Assembly (NCBI GenBank): GCA_015501595.1
Contig: JADNRX010000075.1
Location: forward strand, 62,001 to 126,000
Source of the DNA: Hymenopellis radicata
Taxonomy: Eukaryota > Basidiomycota > Agaricomycetes > Agaricales > Physalacriaceae
Reading direction: 5' to 3'
DNA: 64,000 nt
Shown piece after piece: positions 1 through 11,288 of this stretch. Made by a program: the position numbers and the translations under genes. The notes under the pieces were generated by a model. It worked only from the letters and a program-made list of their open reading frames with translations. It was not told where the DNA came from and searched no databases. The stretch's first letter is position 1, and every line of letters starts with the position of its first letter.

Positions 1-621
1 GTGCTGGCGTGCACGACGATGGCGCGTCTAGATACTGTCTGAGTCACAAGGAATTGATTCAAGACGAGGAACGCGTACCCGACAATGTTGCGTTCACCCT
101 CGAGAGAGATAACATCATCCCATTGAACAAACGAGGCGTGTCCATACTGGTCTGACTGGATGTTGCCCAAATCTCCGACATGACGAACGTGATCTGTGGG
201 TGCGCCGTGGTTCTGTCCGTACGGGTTGAAATGAGTGCTGGCCGAGGTGCATCCGTCAGTCAGATTGCCGGCTTGGCTAAGCGTATCTGTCAGCAAACCG
301 CCTGACGAGAAGTACGAATATGCATACTGTATGTGCCATCCACGAAGAGACGAGGGATCCAAGCCGGAAATATCAGCAGTGATTGAGACAGGTGCGCCGG
401 GAGCCGCTTGTTCGAAAACAACGTTCCCTGTCACTGCAGAAGTGCCGGCAAGGTGAACGACGGCCTTCAATGGGGAGTTATAGGTTCTAAAGCAGTCGGT
501 CAAGCACGGACTATCACTCGCTCGTAATGGACATACCGCTCCTGTACGGCCCTTACAGAGGGAGATCCGTTGCTCCTGGAGAAAGCGAGGTTGCTAGAAT
601 GTTGTTATGAGCAACTCGCAT
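1..621 (-). CDS. Cu/Zn superoxide dismutase, 3' end outside the window
   Basis: Converts superoxide to hydrogen peroxide and oxygen using copper and zinc. Spliced translation gives the family hallmarks in order: a KAVVHLAG-like first strand, GWHIH with two copper-ligand histidines, DGCTSASTHFNP, then HGAPTDHVRHVGDLGNI with the zinc-site histidines. Inferred exons on the minus strand are 557-621, 328-486, 79-276 and 1-27. Each junction is GT-AG, and splicing restores the expected HIH and NIVGRAIVVHA contexts. The start at 621 is the only ATG joining in frame through a 70 bp first intron. It gives a roughly 25-residue N-terminal extension without a clear signal peptide, so cytosolic location is likely but unproven. 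The C-terminus, including the last active-site part, lies left of position 1. The family is certain; the first exon is less so. Confidence 0.9.
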
Positions 622-1195
622 CTTGGATGAGAGAATAAATGCTCACTTCGGTGCAGCTTGAACGGAGAGAGTGCCGAGAAAAAGCGAGGCCAAGAGAGTG
701 AGCTTCGAAGCAATCATCATAACGAACGTTATAAGAGAATGGATAGAAAAGAAGTCAAAAAAAGTTGGCGAACGAAGGTGAATGGGGACTTGAGTGAGTT
801 CTTTGTGCCGTCTTATAGGCGCGTAACCGATGAAACACCACCATCCTTAGGACACAGCCTCCAAACCTAATGCGGCGCCGGCAGGGTTTCCGGGAACATA
901 GAGCACGGCCACAATTCACGTGATCGGTGTGGCGCGAAGCTGTGCCACGCAACTTCAAGCAAGCGGCTACAATCGAGGCGCTACCTACTGAACAGCGCAA
1001 TTTCTGTGAGATTCAGCGCCTGGTAAGAGAGAGAGACTATACGGGCCCGAGGCTGAGGCGGTCACCATCGGACCTATGGTATGCGATCGACGGTGGGCGT
1101 CGGTGGCACACCGCCCGTAGAACCTCATCCTCTGTTTCGGGTCAACACGACGGGGGTGTACGGGTCTGAAGGGGAAACGCGGTTACGCGGAGTTC

Positions 1196-2468
1196 TCATT
1201 TGAAAGACTTCTTATCCACACTGAGATAATCCATAAACCCCACCAGCCCAACGTTGCCGCCTAGCCGTTGGATTTCGTCACGAATACTGCGCTCCAAGAC
1301 ATCAAGAACGTCCAGTGTGTAGTCGAAGGACTTGGTACGGTCTTTTAAATATGAAATAACGTGGTGCTTTAGTGTCGGCGTCGTCGGGCGCTTCTGCAGA
1401 ACGTTCAGAACCTGCCGATTGGACGTGTCTGCGTGTATGCCATGGACAACCGGAAACGAGAACTTTCCCTCAGTAAGGTCCTCCGCGAAACCTTTATTGC
1501 TGCTGTACTGCAAAAAGGTTAAAGTAGAATAAATGGAAGAAAAGAGAGATATACCTCGGGGCTTTGAAGGTTCATTAGGTCATCGCGAATTTGGAAATGA
1601 ACACCAATCAAGTTGACCAACGGAACGTAATTACTGATGAGGAAATATGAGAACGAATCGAGTATGAAGATAGCGGTGTTACTGACACGTCCGTATTCGT
1701 GGTTGCACAGGCCATCATGAGTTTGATGCCTATCCGTAGAAGACCGCCAGTCTCTGTTTCGTCGAAGATGAAATTATACGGGCGCGCAACCAAAACAAAA
1801 CATACTGTTGTTTACCATCCCTATATAGTCTTCTTCGCTTGGACAGTGTAAAGTGTCACGCCATAGTATCTCGAGGCCTTGACCACGATGTAACGAGAGG
1901 AGCTCCGTGGTTACAATGGTGTCCAAGTCAAGGTTACTATCTGCTCGAAGGGCGTGGAGCTCCTTATAAGCCAGAAAGTATACATAATTTGCCGTGTTAA
2001 TGGTCTGTGGCGTGCCGTAGATTTTGTGGGCGACTATTCAAAGTTGAGTTTCGTGTAATCACTTGGATGGTCAGGCACATACCAGGCTGTCCTCTTCGAA
2101 GTTGCGAATCATCCTCGATGTCGTCGATTCTAGTATTTTTCTCCAACAGTTTCAACATATGAGCACGGGCCGGCTTACAGAAGGCTAGCATTATGAAGCA
2201 TGTTCACTATCCGAGCGATAATGGATGTTTTCTCTTTCGGTACATTGAGCCAGATATTGAAAGCTTCAATCAACCTGCTACGCATATCCTTGCCCGGATT
2301 GGACGAGACGTAATCGAAGGGTTCGAGAAGAGCCTTGAATTGAATCAGCATTGGCAGGTTTCACAATACGAGAAGATGTAGAACCGTTTCGTCGCGTGAG
2401 GTCCATGGTGAATCACTCGAGAGGGTGTCCAGGAGGTTCTCGTATATCGATAACGACTTGGATGTCAT
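1196..2468 (-). CDS. geranylgeranyl diphosphate synthase
   Basis: Condenses farnesyl and isopentenyl diphosphate to C20 geranylgeranyl diphosphate, precursor for protein prenyl groups, carotenoids and diterpenes. Spliced frames show, in order, [19 protein letters not shown], the first aspartate-rich motif in [47 protein letters not shown], the second aspartate site [14 protein letters not shown], and the conserved tail [20 protein letters not shown]. This is the usual order and length of fungal GGPP synthases (about 310 residues). At least six short introns interrupt it. The proposed start at 2468 opens with [19 protein letters not shown]; joining that exon needs either a GTTCTA donor (51 bp intron) or a 36 bp intron, so the first junction is uncertain. 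No diterpene cyclase lies nearby, so a general prenyl-supply role is most likely. Confidence 0.93.
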
Positions 2469-2777
2469 GGTGATAGTAGGAGACAAGTGCTGTGTTCGGA
2501 ACGATCATTAAGGATGCCTGTACATAATGGACAAGGCCGGTACAAAAGACATCAACGTGGCCGCAGCCAGCGTCTCGCTGGGAAGAGCAAATCGGCAACC
2601 TTGGCAAGCGGAGGGAGGCAGTCAAACCGAAATCTTACGTCAGCGTTGACGCTGACAAACAGCCCCTATTTGGTCGATTAGGGCGTTGTCCTGCAACACT
2701 CATTGCAGCTTCAACGTGGTCTACAACTGTACGGGTCTTGCTCTCTTGCAAGACTTACTCATTTATTCGCAAACAGA

Positions 2778-4208
2778 ATGATCTCATTTCTGCCTGTTGC
2801 GTTGCAGGCTCTGCTATCCGGCCTTCTTTGGAAAACATCGACTCCTCCGGGCTTGACTTTCCGCCTGCGCCACACCCACACAATATTTAATGGCTCGCGA
2901 AACTTATTTTCGGACATTCCAGCTCCGCTCGTCGCGGATGCCGACTCGTACTCGCTCCATACTCGGTTGACAACAGTGCACAAGCCGTCATCTTGGCAGA
3001 ATTACATGGATTCGCGATTTCTGCCTGTCAGCGAATCTGGTCTATGGCATCAATCGAGTATCCCAGGCCCCGATGTAGATAAGAGAGAAACGTTGCTGGA
3101 GCTAGCAAAGATGACTTTCAACACCTATTACGAACCGAATAGCACGCAGTGGTATGATCTGGGCCCTGATTGGAATACTGTGCGGGCTGTCTTATGCCGT
3201 TCTATATGCCAATGTGCTTATCATTCTAATAGACCTTCTCTTATGGATGGGAGCCTGACGACGATGGATTTCGAGGACACGTCTTTGTCTCGGATGACGA
3301 GTCTACAGTCGTGGTGTCTATCAAAGGGACGTCTGTTCCATGGTTGGGAGGCGGGCCGACGGTAGTCAAGGACAAGCTGAATGATAATCTGTTGTTCTCG
3401 TGTTGCTGTGCTCGTGTGGGGCCGACATGGTCCACTGTCTGCGGCTGCTACGACGGACGGTCGAGATGCAAACAGGACTGTGTAGAGACGGCTTTAGAGG
3501 AAGAGAGTCTATTCTATCCTGTCGGAACGGTGAGAGATATATACTGCGTCATAAAATATTACTAAATGTCTTTCAGAATTTGTACAACAACATTTCGTAC
3601 ATGTATCCCGAGGCCAATATTTGGATGATTGGGCATTCCCTTGGAGGGTCGTTGGCATCTCTCGTTGGGCAGACCTTTGGAGTACCAGTTGTGGCATTCG
3701 AGGCACCGGCGGATCGATTAGCGTCTCGCCGACTACATCTGCCATCGCCAGTACGTCTTTTGAATCTTATCTCGAGTATCCACCTTAATGGTCATTAGCC
3801 GTCAACGCAACACATTACGCACGTCTTTAATACTGGTGATGTGCGCACTTCTCTTGTCTTCTGGTGCGAGTTCCTGACGTCCTGTCGTTCAGCCAATTCC
3901 GATGGGTACCTGCACTGGCGTTGCATCGACATGCGCGGGTGCTGGTTATGCGTTGGAAAGCCGCTGTCATGTTGGCAAGATTATCAAGTACGATACAGTA
4001 AAGAAGCTGGGCTGGCGGGTGAACGTGCAGAATCATCCTATTAACGTGGTGATTGATCTGCTTAGTCGTGAGGAAGATTGGGAAGAAGCACGTCAGGTTC
4101 CGCAGGCAATAGATGAAGATGAAGACTGTGTGGTGAATACTATTTTTTTTTTCTGTCGCAACTCTACTCACTGCTTTGTAGGACTGTTTCCAATGGGAGT
4201 TTATCTAG
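2778..4208 (+). CDS. ATG15: autophagy-related lipase Atg15
   Basis: Vacuolar class-3 lipase that breaks down autophagic bodies and membrane lipids. A hydrophobic N-terminus (MISFLPVALQALLSGLLW) fits the signal anchor that takes Atg15 to the vacuole through multivesicular bodies. Family landmarks are YDLGPDWNT, GWEPDDDGFRGHVFV, WLGGGPTVVKDKLNDN, the nucleophile elbow IGHSLGGSLASL, the acid site VFNTGDPIP and the histidine site NHPINVVI, ending in DCFQWEFI. Inferred exons are 2778-3179, 3233-3529, 3577-3750, 3799-3840, 3893-4132 and 4182-4208, all GT-AG and all joining in frame. An in-frame codon at 2703 is possible but would push the hydrophobic anchor inward. No TM or catalytic element is missing. 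Confidence 0.93.
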
Positions 4209-4728
4209 AGCTGTATTTAGAGGTGAATGTTAGACGCCATCACGTGGAGTTGCTCGTGATATCTATGGCCTCCTCGGGCATATCTTGTCCATGGACCTTC
4301 CGACTTGGGCAAGAAGAAGGTTGGCTGCCGAAACAAGCCGACGAGTTAGCGCAACGTACGTCAATCAACGCACCCGAAGGAATCCAAACAAGGAAGGTGT
4401 GTCGAAGCGATCGGAATCGCGTTCAGATCCAGATGGTCCGTGCGTCGTCGCGTCTGGCTCTGTTAAAAGGCGACTGCCTTCTCGAACAGTCCTTTCGCCT
4501 CTTTCTTCTCTACCATCATCATCACATCGCCCGCCTTTCCACCGTTTACTCGCTGCAGCTGTCGTGCTCGCCACGTCGCTGCCTACTCGCCCTATTCGTC
4601 TTAAGTAACATTATCCTTTATTGTACGTATCGTGTACGCAACTCGGCTGCGGCGCAAGCGTAACTACCGACAACTGCAGCCTTGCCCCAGTTATTCCCTA
4701 ATTATCCCCGAATTTTTTGCATTCTATC

Positions 4729-7700
4729 ATGTCTGGCTCCCCACATTCTTCTCTTTCGACGCCCATTCCGCCGCGTGCTCCCCCATCTCCACCAGAATCC
4801 GTCGCTTCTTCTACAGGCCCTCTTAATCCCAACGCCGGCGACTTTGTTCCATCTTTTCTTCCAGATTCGCAACCAGACGCGCATGCGCCCAGCTCTCCGT
4901 CGTCCGTCTCAGTCCAGTCGTCGCCCGGCTCATCATCCACCTCGACATCGGTATCATTCACGCTCGCACCCGTTTCGCAGTCTCTTTCGTCTTTCGCTTC
5001 ATTCGCCAGCACTCCTTCGCTATCTGAATTCACGACTTCCACAACGCAGTCATCGCTCTCTTCCTACCATTCACCGATGGGCAGTCCCAATCAGACTCCG
5101 CATGTCGCTAAACGCACAGATCCGCTCGAAGACGTCGAGTCTGACTCGAATCTTTCCGACGATGTTGGTCGCCGTCTTCTCCGGTCCCTGCGTCTCGGAA
5201 GCCCTTCTACCTCCGCTTCTACTACAGGCACGTTTTCCGCTACATTAGTACCTTCTTTCACTTATGCGCATGTAGACCTCGAGCCAGGCCAAGTTGCCCG
5301 CACCTCGCCCCAGTCACGTCTTCTGCCGCACTACCATCTTCGCCAGAAGTAATGCCCCCAGGTCCCTCAAAGAAGGCGACATACGTTCCTTTGCCAGACA
5401 TCGAGATTCACAAGGCGGCCCCGAGCTCGTTCATGACGCCTCCCATGGAATTCGCCAGTGCTCCGGCGTCTGAAGCGTCTGAAGACGTCCTCGACGATTC
5501 ACACAAAACTCCTAATGTATATATCAACGGTCTCCCACCTAATTTCCCCGAGGATCAGCTTTTCGAACTCGCTGTGCCTTTTGGAGAAGTGAAGAGCGTA
5601 CGCAGCTTCACTAGACATGTAGGAGAGAAGGAGAGTGGCTACGGTTTCGTTTTGTACGCATATATTTGACTTTTTCCACCCACTTTCACTCATTCTACCT
5701 TTCTCAGGTTTGAAACGATTGAGTCGGCTGAAAAATGCATTCAATCCCTTCGTCGCTTCAGGAATTTACACCCCACGTTCTCCAAGGTTCGCTTATCTCA
5801 CGTTGAACCGGTACCCATTACTAATTTATCCGATACAGCAAGTCCACAAGATCCCCGGAACAAATTTCGCGCAATCCTCCTCGGTCTCCAGCCACTCTGG
5901 CTCCTCGTACGGTCAAGCCAACAATCACAGTGACGACGGAACCTTCAAGGCTAAAATGGAGCGACTACAGGACCCTAACAGCACGAACTTGTACATTGAA
6001 GGGTGCGTGCAATCTGTTCAATTGCGTAATCCTTGAATGAACCCTCATTCAATAGACTGCCTTTGAGTATTGATGAACCGGTCGGTCGAATCTGAAGTCT
6101 TCCAGAGTCGCAAACTGACTGTGATACAGTCCCTTTCCGCTCTCGTTGCTCCGCATAGGATTAAGAGCAGTCGATTCTTCCAGACACGTCTCAGCAACCC
6201 CCCGCGAATTATTGCTTTTGTGAGGTTCGTGTCTGTTATAGTTCAAGCAACCGTGGGTTGAATATCCTTGACTATAGGTTGGACACTCGCGTAGGTGCCG
6301 AAGATGTTATTGAGCGCCTCCATGGGCGCATGGTTCGTGGCTGGAATGATTCGGGCAGCAGGATATCCGTCCGTTTCGCTGACACATCGGAGCAGCGGGA
6401 ACTTCGAGTACGATAACCTTTCAATTCTGTCATTGCCCTCCTGACTTTCATTTTAGCGCACTGAACGTGTTGTCAAGGAAGGAGATCAATCCCCGGCCAG
6501 GCTGACGATTGCGCAGGCTGCTCTACTCAACCTACATGGGCGTGATCAGTATCGTCCATCCCCCCAAGTGCCGCCGCCTATCGGCCTAAACCGAACGCAG
6601 CCCATCGGTATGAACTACGATCAAGCTGGCCTTCATTCATCTTTCCGAGACTTCTCCTCGAACGCCGCCAATTACCACAACAACGATATCGTTCTGCCGC
6701 CAGCTGTCAATAACTTTGCGCCGTCAATCAACTCTTCATCCTACAACCATGCCGTCAACGATCATTCCTTTCTTGCAGGCAACCAGGAGTTGACTCCAGC
6801 TGTTCTTGCCTTGTTAAACTCACTTCGCGGAAACAATGGTAACGACGACCGCTACTCCAACTTCCAGCCTGCTCCTCGCTCTCGGCGTGGTCTCACTCAG
6901 TCCCAACTCCAGCTACTGAATCTTGGAGGGAATATGGGCCTGTCTGACGATGGTTTGAATGCGCCCCAACATCCTATCATCGGGAACGGGGTCGCTCAGG
7001 CGAGGAATGGTTTCACTGCGACTGAGGAGTACATCCTTCAGGCGCATGCCGCGGGGAATGGCAGTCAACGGCGTCGCCCGACGAGGCTGGACCTTTCTCA
7101 AGCGCAAGCTCAGTCCCAAGGACTCGAGCATTCTGACTTTAGCGTTGGAATGCGCGGTATCCGTACACAAGCCTCCGCTGTCTCCCTCCCTCAACTGCAA
7201 ACTCGCCAAGAGACGTACCATTCGCCGCGGATGATGGGCAGTTCCCTTCCCGCCCTCCAGGAGGAATTCCAGACGTCGGCCGTCCCGTCGCATCAAAATG
7301 GACTCCGAGGTCATTTGTTCAGCCGGAACACCTCCAACGCTAACGGAGCTCGTTTACCTGGTGAACGTGACGCTGGCCAGATTCCTTCGCATGGCTCATC
7401 GTACCCTGCCCAGACGACATCTCACGCCTCTTCTCAAACCTCCTCCAATCGCAACACGCACGTTAATCAGCAAGCTCACATCCGTTCTTCGACTCTTCCG
7501 CCTCACTCTACTTCAGCATCGACCAACCAAACTTCTCGTCACTACCAACACAGCAGCATGAGTATTCCAAAATCGAGGAATATCGCCTCAGACGTTATTC
7601 GCGCGACGACGACGCACCGCGCCCAACAACACAGAACGAACAATTCTATCAGCAGCATCGCCAGCATCGGTGAAAATAACATGTATTCTGACCACAAATA

Positions 7701-7947
7701 TTCGTCTGACAATGGAGTGGGTCGCCATCATCACGGTCATAATCAGAAGGAGGGCGAAAAGCAGAACTTTGATGTTTATTCACACGGCTTTCCCGAACAA
7801 GACTACGAAGTCGACCAATCTTCCCCTCCCCTTGTCAGTCCAGCCTTGACGTACTCGTCGCGAGGCTCGGCGGCGACTCTCAGTCCCGCCACACCTTTCA
7901 TCGGATCGTTCTCCAATCAGCAAGGAGTGACCGCTGAAGGTTCTTAA
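4729..7947 (+). CDS. two-RRM RNA-binding protein (RBMS/MSSP-like)
   Basis: Predicted single-strand RNA/DNA-binding protein. A Ser/Pro-rich N-terminus (about 200 residues) is followed by a first RRM (VYINGLPPNFPEDQLFELAV ... SGYGFVLFETIESAEKCI) and a second RRM (NLYIEGLPLSIDEP ... RIIAFVRLDTRVGAEDVIE). A low-complexity tail rich in Asn, Ser, Gln and His follows, from about 6,570 to the stop. RNP1- and RNP2-like strands are visible in both domains. Inferred exons are 4729-5317, 5362-5653, 5708-5786, 5839-6002, 6056-6080, 6130-6224, 6278-6407 and 6457-7947. The edges of the first intron (near 5318-5361) are the least certain because several donors keep the frame. The tandem RRM layout resembles the RBMS family; target RNAs cannot be inferred. 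Confidence 0.85.
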
Positions 7948-8190
7948 AACTCTTGTATCGCTTTCTACCAACATCGTCTTCGCTATCATTACGCATATGT
8001 TGTATCTTTCTCCTTTAGCAGAGCTTGTATCGTTTTTAAGTCCCAGCACGCACCTACGTACCAACAGTCCCAGCTTTCTAGCAGTGTTACCGTCCTAGCT
8101 TTTATGTACGCATGTTAAACAAATACCAATTATAGATGTCGAGTTTTGAAGCTCTTCAAACAGTATTTTATGGTCTACGCGTCCGTTCAA

Positions 8191-9850
8191 TCAACTCAAT
8201 GCCATATTCTCCGTCTCAGGATTAGGCGGTGTAGAAATGTACAAGATGGGCAACACACCGTCATGCTGTTCCTCTGTGACGGCCCCCATCCGGTTCACCG
8301 TTGGCCTCGTTGGCATCGTTGTCCAGCGAGGATTTAGAGTCGTAAAATGGGCGTTTGATATTGAGGTGCTCAGAGGCGTTCGGGCCAGTTTTGGATCACG
8401 TAGGTTGAGCATTAGTCGAGATACCATAGTACTCGCGATGCTAAATATGTTATTCGGCGAGAAGAAGGCAAAGAACGTCCTGACTTACACGTTTGTGAAT
8501 GTTGTGCCGCATCCCCGGAGATATACCTTGATTGGATTAAGACAAAGTTGGCCAACAACACGCGAAGAATACACACGTCGGCAAGCTAGGTTGAGACATC
8601 GTGAGAAGCCCATCACTGACCGGTGGCAACTTACGAAGAAAGTCAAGATGTTGGCAATATTTGCCATGACCATGACACTGAAATTTTTTCGCATATGAGA
8701 TTCGGAGGGCGAAATGATGGTTTTATCTCACCCGAAATAAACAGAACCTGGGGAATAGTAAGTGAAAGGCTCTATTCAGGTAACGTAACGATATTCTTAC
8801 CATCTCTAAGAAGAACAGTCAACAGATTAACTCCACCTCGACGATTGAGAATGAGAGCCTTTCGTAGCGTAAGATAGAACACCAGCACATCAAACACGAG
8901 CATGCCGGTCCAAGCTGCGCCCAAGCCTATCAAGGTACAAGTGTGTTCGAAGCGTGGATCACTTTTAGAAGATAGGAACACGGACGGTAGGCTCTGTGCA
9001 CCTTCAATATCGAGGAAGACTCTTGAGATAGAGACTATAACATACGCGTCTTTCGAGAGACCAGCCGGGCACCCGACGTAGGGAAGGACGAGATGCACCA
9101 GGGCCGTCTTTTTCCCGGAGATTATAGAATACTGTGAGGATGGGTAAATGAACTGTGACCGCTTGTTCGCAGTTGAGACAACATACACAGCCGATTGCTA
9201 CCACGGCGAAGGCCACTGATACTTGGAGGAACAAAACCTTGCGACTACGTTCGTATAGAGCATATGTCCGCATAATGAGCATGGCTGCGATGTCGATAAG
9301 GAGGCAAACCAGGGCAAAATAGCGTAAAACTCACTGGCAACCACCAGCTGTACGAAGAGAGCGAAGTATTGATGAAAACGTTGCATCTGGTGGCACCTGA
9401 CCCCATGTGAGTGCGAATTCTCTATCGGGACATGCATGGAACTAACACCTGCGAAAGGTCTTTAGGAGTGCGCCACAAGAGGATTGTCATACGTACTGCC
9501 TCCTTATTTGGAGGGAATCCAGTCCAAAAGTATTCCACGATGATAACTGCATGTCCAAAGATGCCCACATAGCGATTAATGTAAAACCCAAGGACGCCAA
9601 CCGAAAAGTCGCGGTGAAGCCATATCCGCTCGACTTCCAGGCCAAATGTGATGATCCAGTCGTAATACAAGATCGCTGGAGAGAACGAGTTCTCGATACG
9701 TTGGACTCTTAAAGAGCAAAAAACCTACTAAACGAGACCAGGGACAAGTAAGCGTTGACAGCGCTGATATGGTTGACAGGTCAAAAGCGGTTGGGTAGAC
9801 GGAAACTGTTCAGCGTACAAGTCATGATAGTCATCCCGGGCCACTGACAT
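8191..9850 (-). CDS. DUF6533-family multi-span membrane protein
   Basis: Function unknown; the family is expanded in Agaricomycetes. The spliced minus-strand frame opens with MSVARDDYHDF, then the domain signature FTILYYDWIITFGLEVERIW and the membrane segments around FYINRYVGIFGHAVIIVEYF, MLIMRTYALYERSRK, VSVAFAVVAIGCV, GLGAAWTGMLVFDVLVFYLT and GVMVMANIANILTFF. The C-terminus is cytosolic-looking and begins STMVSRLMLNLRDPK. The start at 9850 joins through a 55 bp intron to AVNAYLSLVSF, and a 54 bp intron then restores the DUF6533 core. About eight short introns are needed, and the exon around 8,990-9,060 is only approximate. It converges with the RRM gene; the spacer 7948-8190 shows nothing else. 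Confidence 0.78.
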
Positions 9851-10133
9851 TTGGGAGTGTCAGAGCAATAACATGGAGGCAGAAGCTCCGAAAAATGTGC
9901 CCTTGACCCTGGCAGTCCCTAGCATATGATCTACTAGTACACTGATGAGCTGCGGATAAAAGTCTTCAAGAGGCCCGAGGGTGTAAGGGTTTCATGCTAA
10001 AGCTGTCTCAAAGTAAGTAGTGCTACCGCGAGTCGAGTCGAGTTCGGTGACCTGGTCAAGTCCAGACTCCAAGGCCAGTCCACTCGTACCTAAAGAGTTG
10101 GAGGGATGTCGGCCGTAGCCAAAACCCACCCAT
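9851..10133. other. intergenic, no gene seen
   Basis: Spacer between the DUF6533 gene and the tRNA-like gene. No ORF with family resemblance was found on either strand, and no clear repeat. Confidence 0.5.
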
Positions 10134-10219
10134 GGGCGTTTAGCGCAGTGGTAGCGCGCATGCTTTGCACTCTTCGAATTGCTTGCCTGAGGTCCAGGTT
10201 TCGATCACCTAAACGTCCA
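10134..10219 (+). tRNA. tRNA-Ala (TGC anticodon), intron-containing, possibly degenerate
   Basis: The cloverleaf can be drawn by hand. The acceptor GGGCGTT (10134-10140) pairs with AACGTCC (10212-10218) including one G-U, with A as discriminator. The D stem GCGC/GCGC closes an AGTGGTA loop. The anticodon loop TTTGCAC carries TGC at 10166-10168. About 14 nt between 10171 and 10184 fit an intron next to the anticodon. The T loop TTCGATC is intact. Two stem positions are mismatched: T-C in the anticodon stem and C-A at the base of the T stem. The gene is followed at once by a six-T run, as in pol III transcripts. It may be a functional alanine tRNA or a decaying copy. Confidence 0.7.
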
Positions 10220-10220
10220 A

Positions 10221-10226
10221 TTTTTT
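10221..10226 (+). terminator. RNA polymerase III T-run terminator
   Basis: Six consecutive T residues begin two bases after the tRNA discriminator base, the standard position and form of a pol III stop signal. Confidence 0.65.
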
Positions 10227-10271
10227 GGTGTTCCTCTCATTTTTGCGCACGCCGCGTCGCGCCGTCGCCTA

Positions 10272-10729
10272 TAGGGTTGCGCAGTATATTCCCCGAGGCG
10301 GTTAGTAACCTCGGCGGAATATACCCCCATTTTGGGGTGTGTTATTAACGGTTAGTAACAGTTAATAACCGCACACGTGATGTAATGTGGCGTATTTTCC
10401 CCGTCCCAAGCAAAATTTTCTTCTCAGGCCCTCAGAAACCTCTTGAATGGCTGCAAAATAATCTAATGTAAGTTCTACTGATCTTCTGATGTATGTATTG
10501 AGTCTAGTGGCTCATTACCAGCCATCTTGCCTGCAATCACCCTTCTCCCCGCCGATCCCGCCCAATGCGCCCACCCCGCCCCACCTGTTCACCTGACTGC
10601 ATCATGTGATGGGTTAATAACTGCCCAAAAACTTACCTCTCGAAGGGGTGTTATTAACCTGGTTAATAACCGTTAATAACCGGTTAAATATCGAACGGCG
10701 CGATATTATAGGTATCCTGCGCAACCCTA
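10272..10729. repeat. MITE-like inverted-repeat element A
   Basis: Non-coding element with matching inverted ends: TAGGGTTGCGCAG at 10272-10284 and its reverse complement at 10717-10729. Inside are strong hairpins, such as GTATATTCCCCGAGG against CCTCGGCGGAATATAC around 10284-10324. Repeated GTTAGTAAC and GTTAATAACC motifs and a CACGTGATGT box are also present. GTCGCC occurs directly outside each end and may be a target-site duplication. No transposase frame is present, so it would need help in trans to move. It lies directly beside element B. Confidence 0.6.
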
Positions 10730-10735
10730 GTCGCC

Positions 10736-11065
10736 TAGGGTGGCGCAGTAAACCTCCGGGGGTGTTAGTAACGGTATTGATACCGACCCCCCGTGAGGCC
10801 TCCGATTCGGAACCGTTAGTAAAGGTTTCGATACCTGCACGTGTTTTTGACACGTGATGTGGCGCCGCGCCTCGCCGCCTCATCCCGCCCTTGTCCCGCC
10901 ACTCTCAGCTTCTCTCTGAGGGCCAGCGCCATCACGTGAAATGATCACGTGTCGGTATTGAAACCTACCGATTCTTCGGCCAAGGTTTCAATACCGTATC
11001 GATACCGTTAAAAACCGCAGTAAACCCAAGGTGTATCAAAACCTAGGGTTTACTTCACCACCCTA
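10736..11065. repeat. MITE-like inverted-repeat element B
   Basis: Second element abutting A. The left end TAGGGTGGCGCAGTAAACC (from 10736) matches the reverse complement of the right end (about 11046-11065: TAGGGTGGTGAAGTAAACCC). The interior holds variants of GGTATTGATACC, GGTTTCGATACC and GGTATTGAAACC plus three CACGTG-containing boxes. Its terminal sequence and CACGTGATGTGGCG core are related to element A but not identical. GTCGCC again lies just outside both ends. The remaining spacer to 11288 shows no further feature. Confidence 0.6.
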
Positions 11066-11288
11066 CCGTCGCCGCAGCCCTAGCGCATTGCGGGCGGCGG
11101 CGAGGCCGGGGACGCAGCATTGAGCAAAGTTGCAAACCTATCTGGATTCTGGAGTGAATTTTCCTTTTTAGCTTTTGGATAGCCGGATAGGATCAGACTT
11201 GCTCAGAGTCAGAACAATTGTCCCGCGACACTAAAATAACAGCAATCCAGTAATCCAAGCGTCCATAATACTTTCAAGCTGTCCACAC

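Noticed and set aside
10259..11075. CRISPR-like array for the repeated short words
   Set aside because: Repeats are irregular, palindromic and without constant spacers, in a eukaryotic genome; inverted-repeat elements explain them better.
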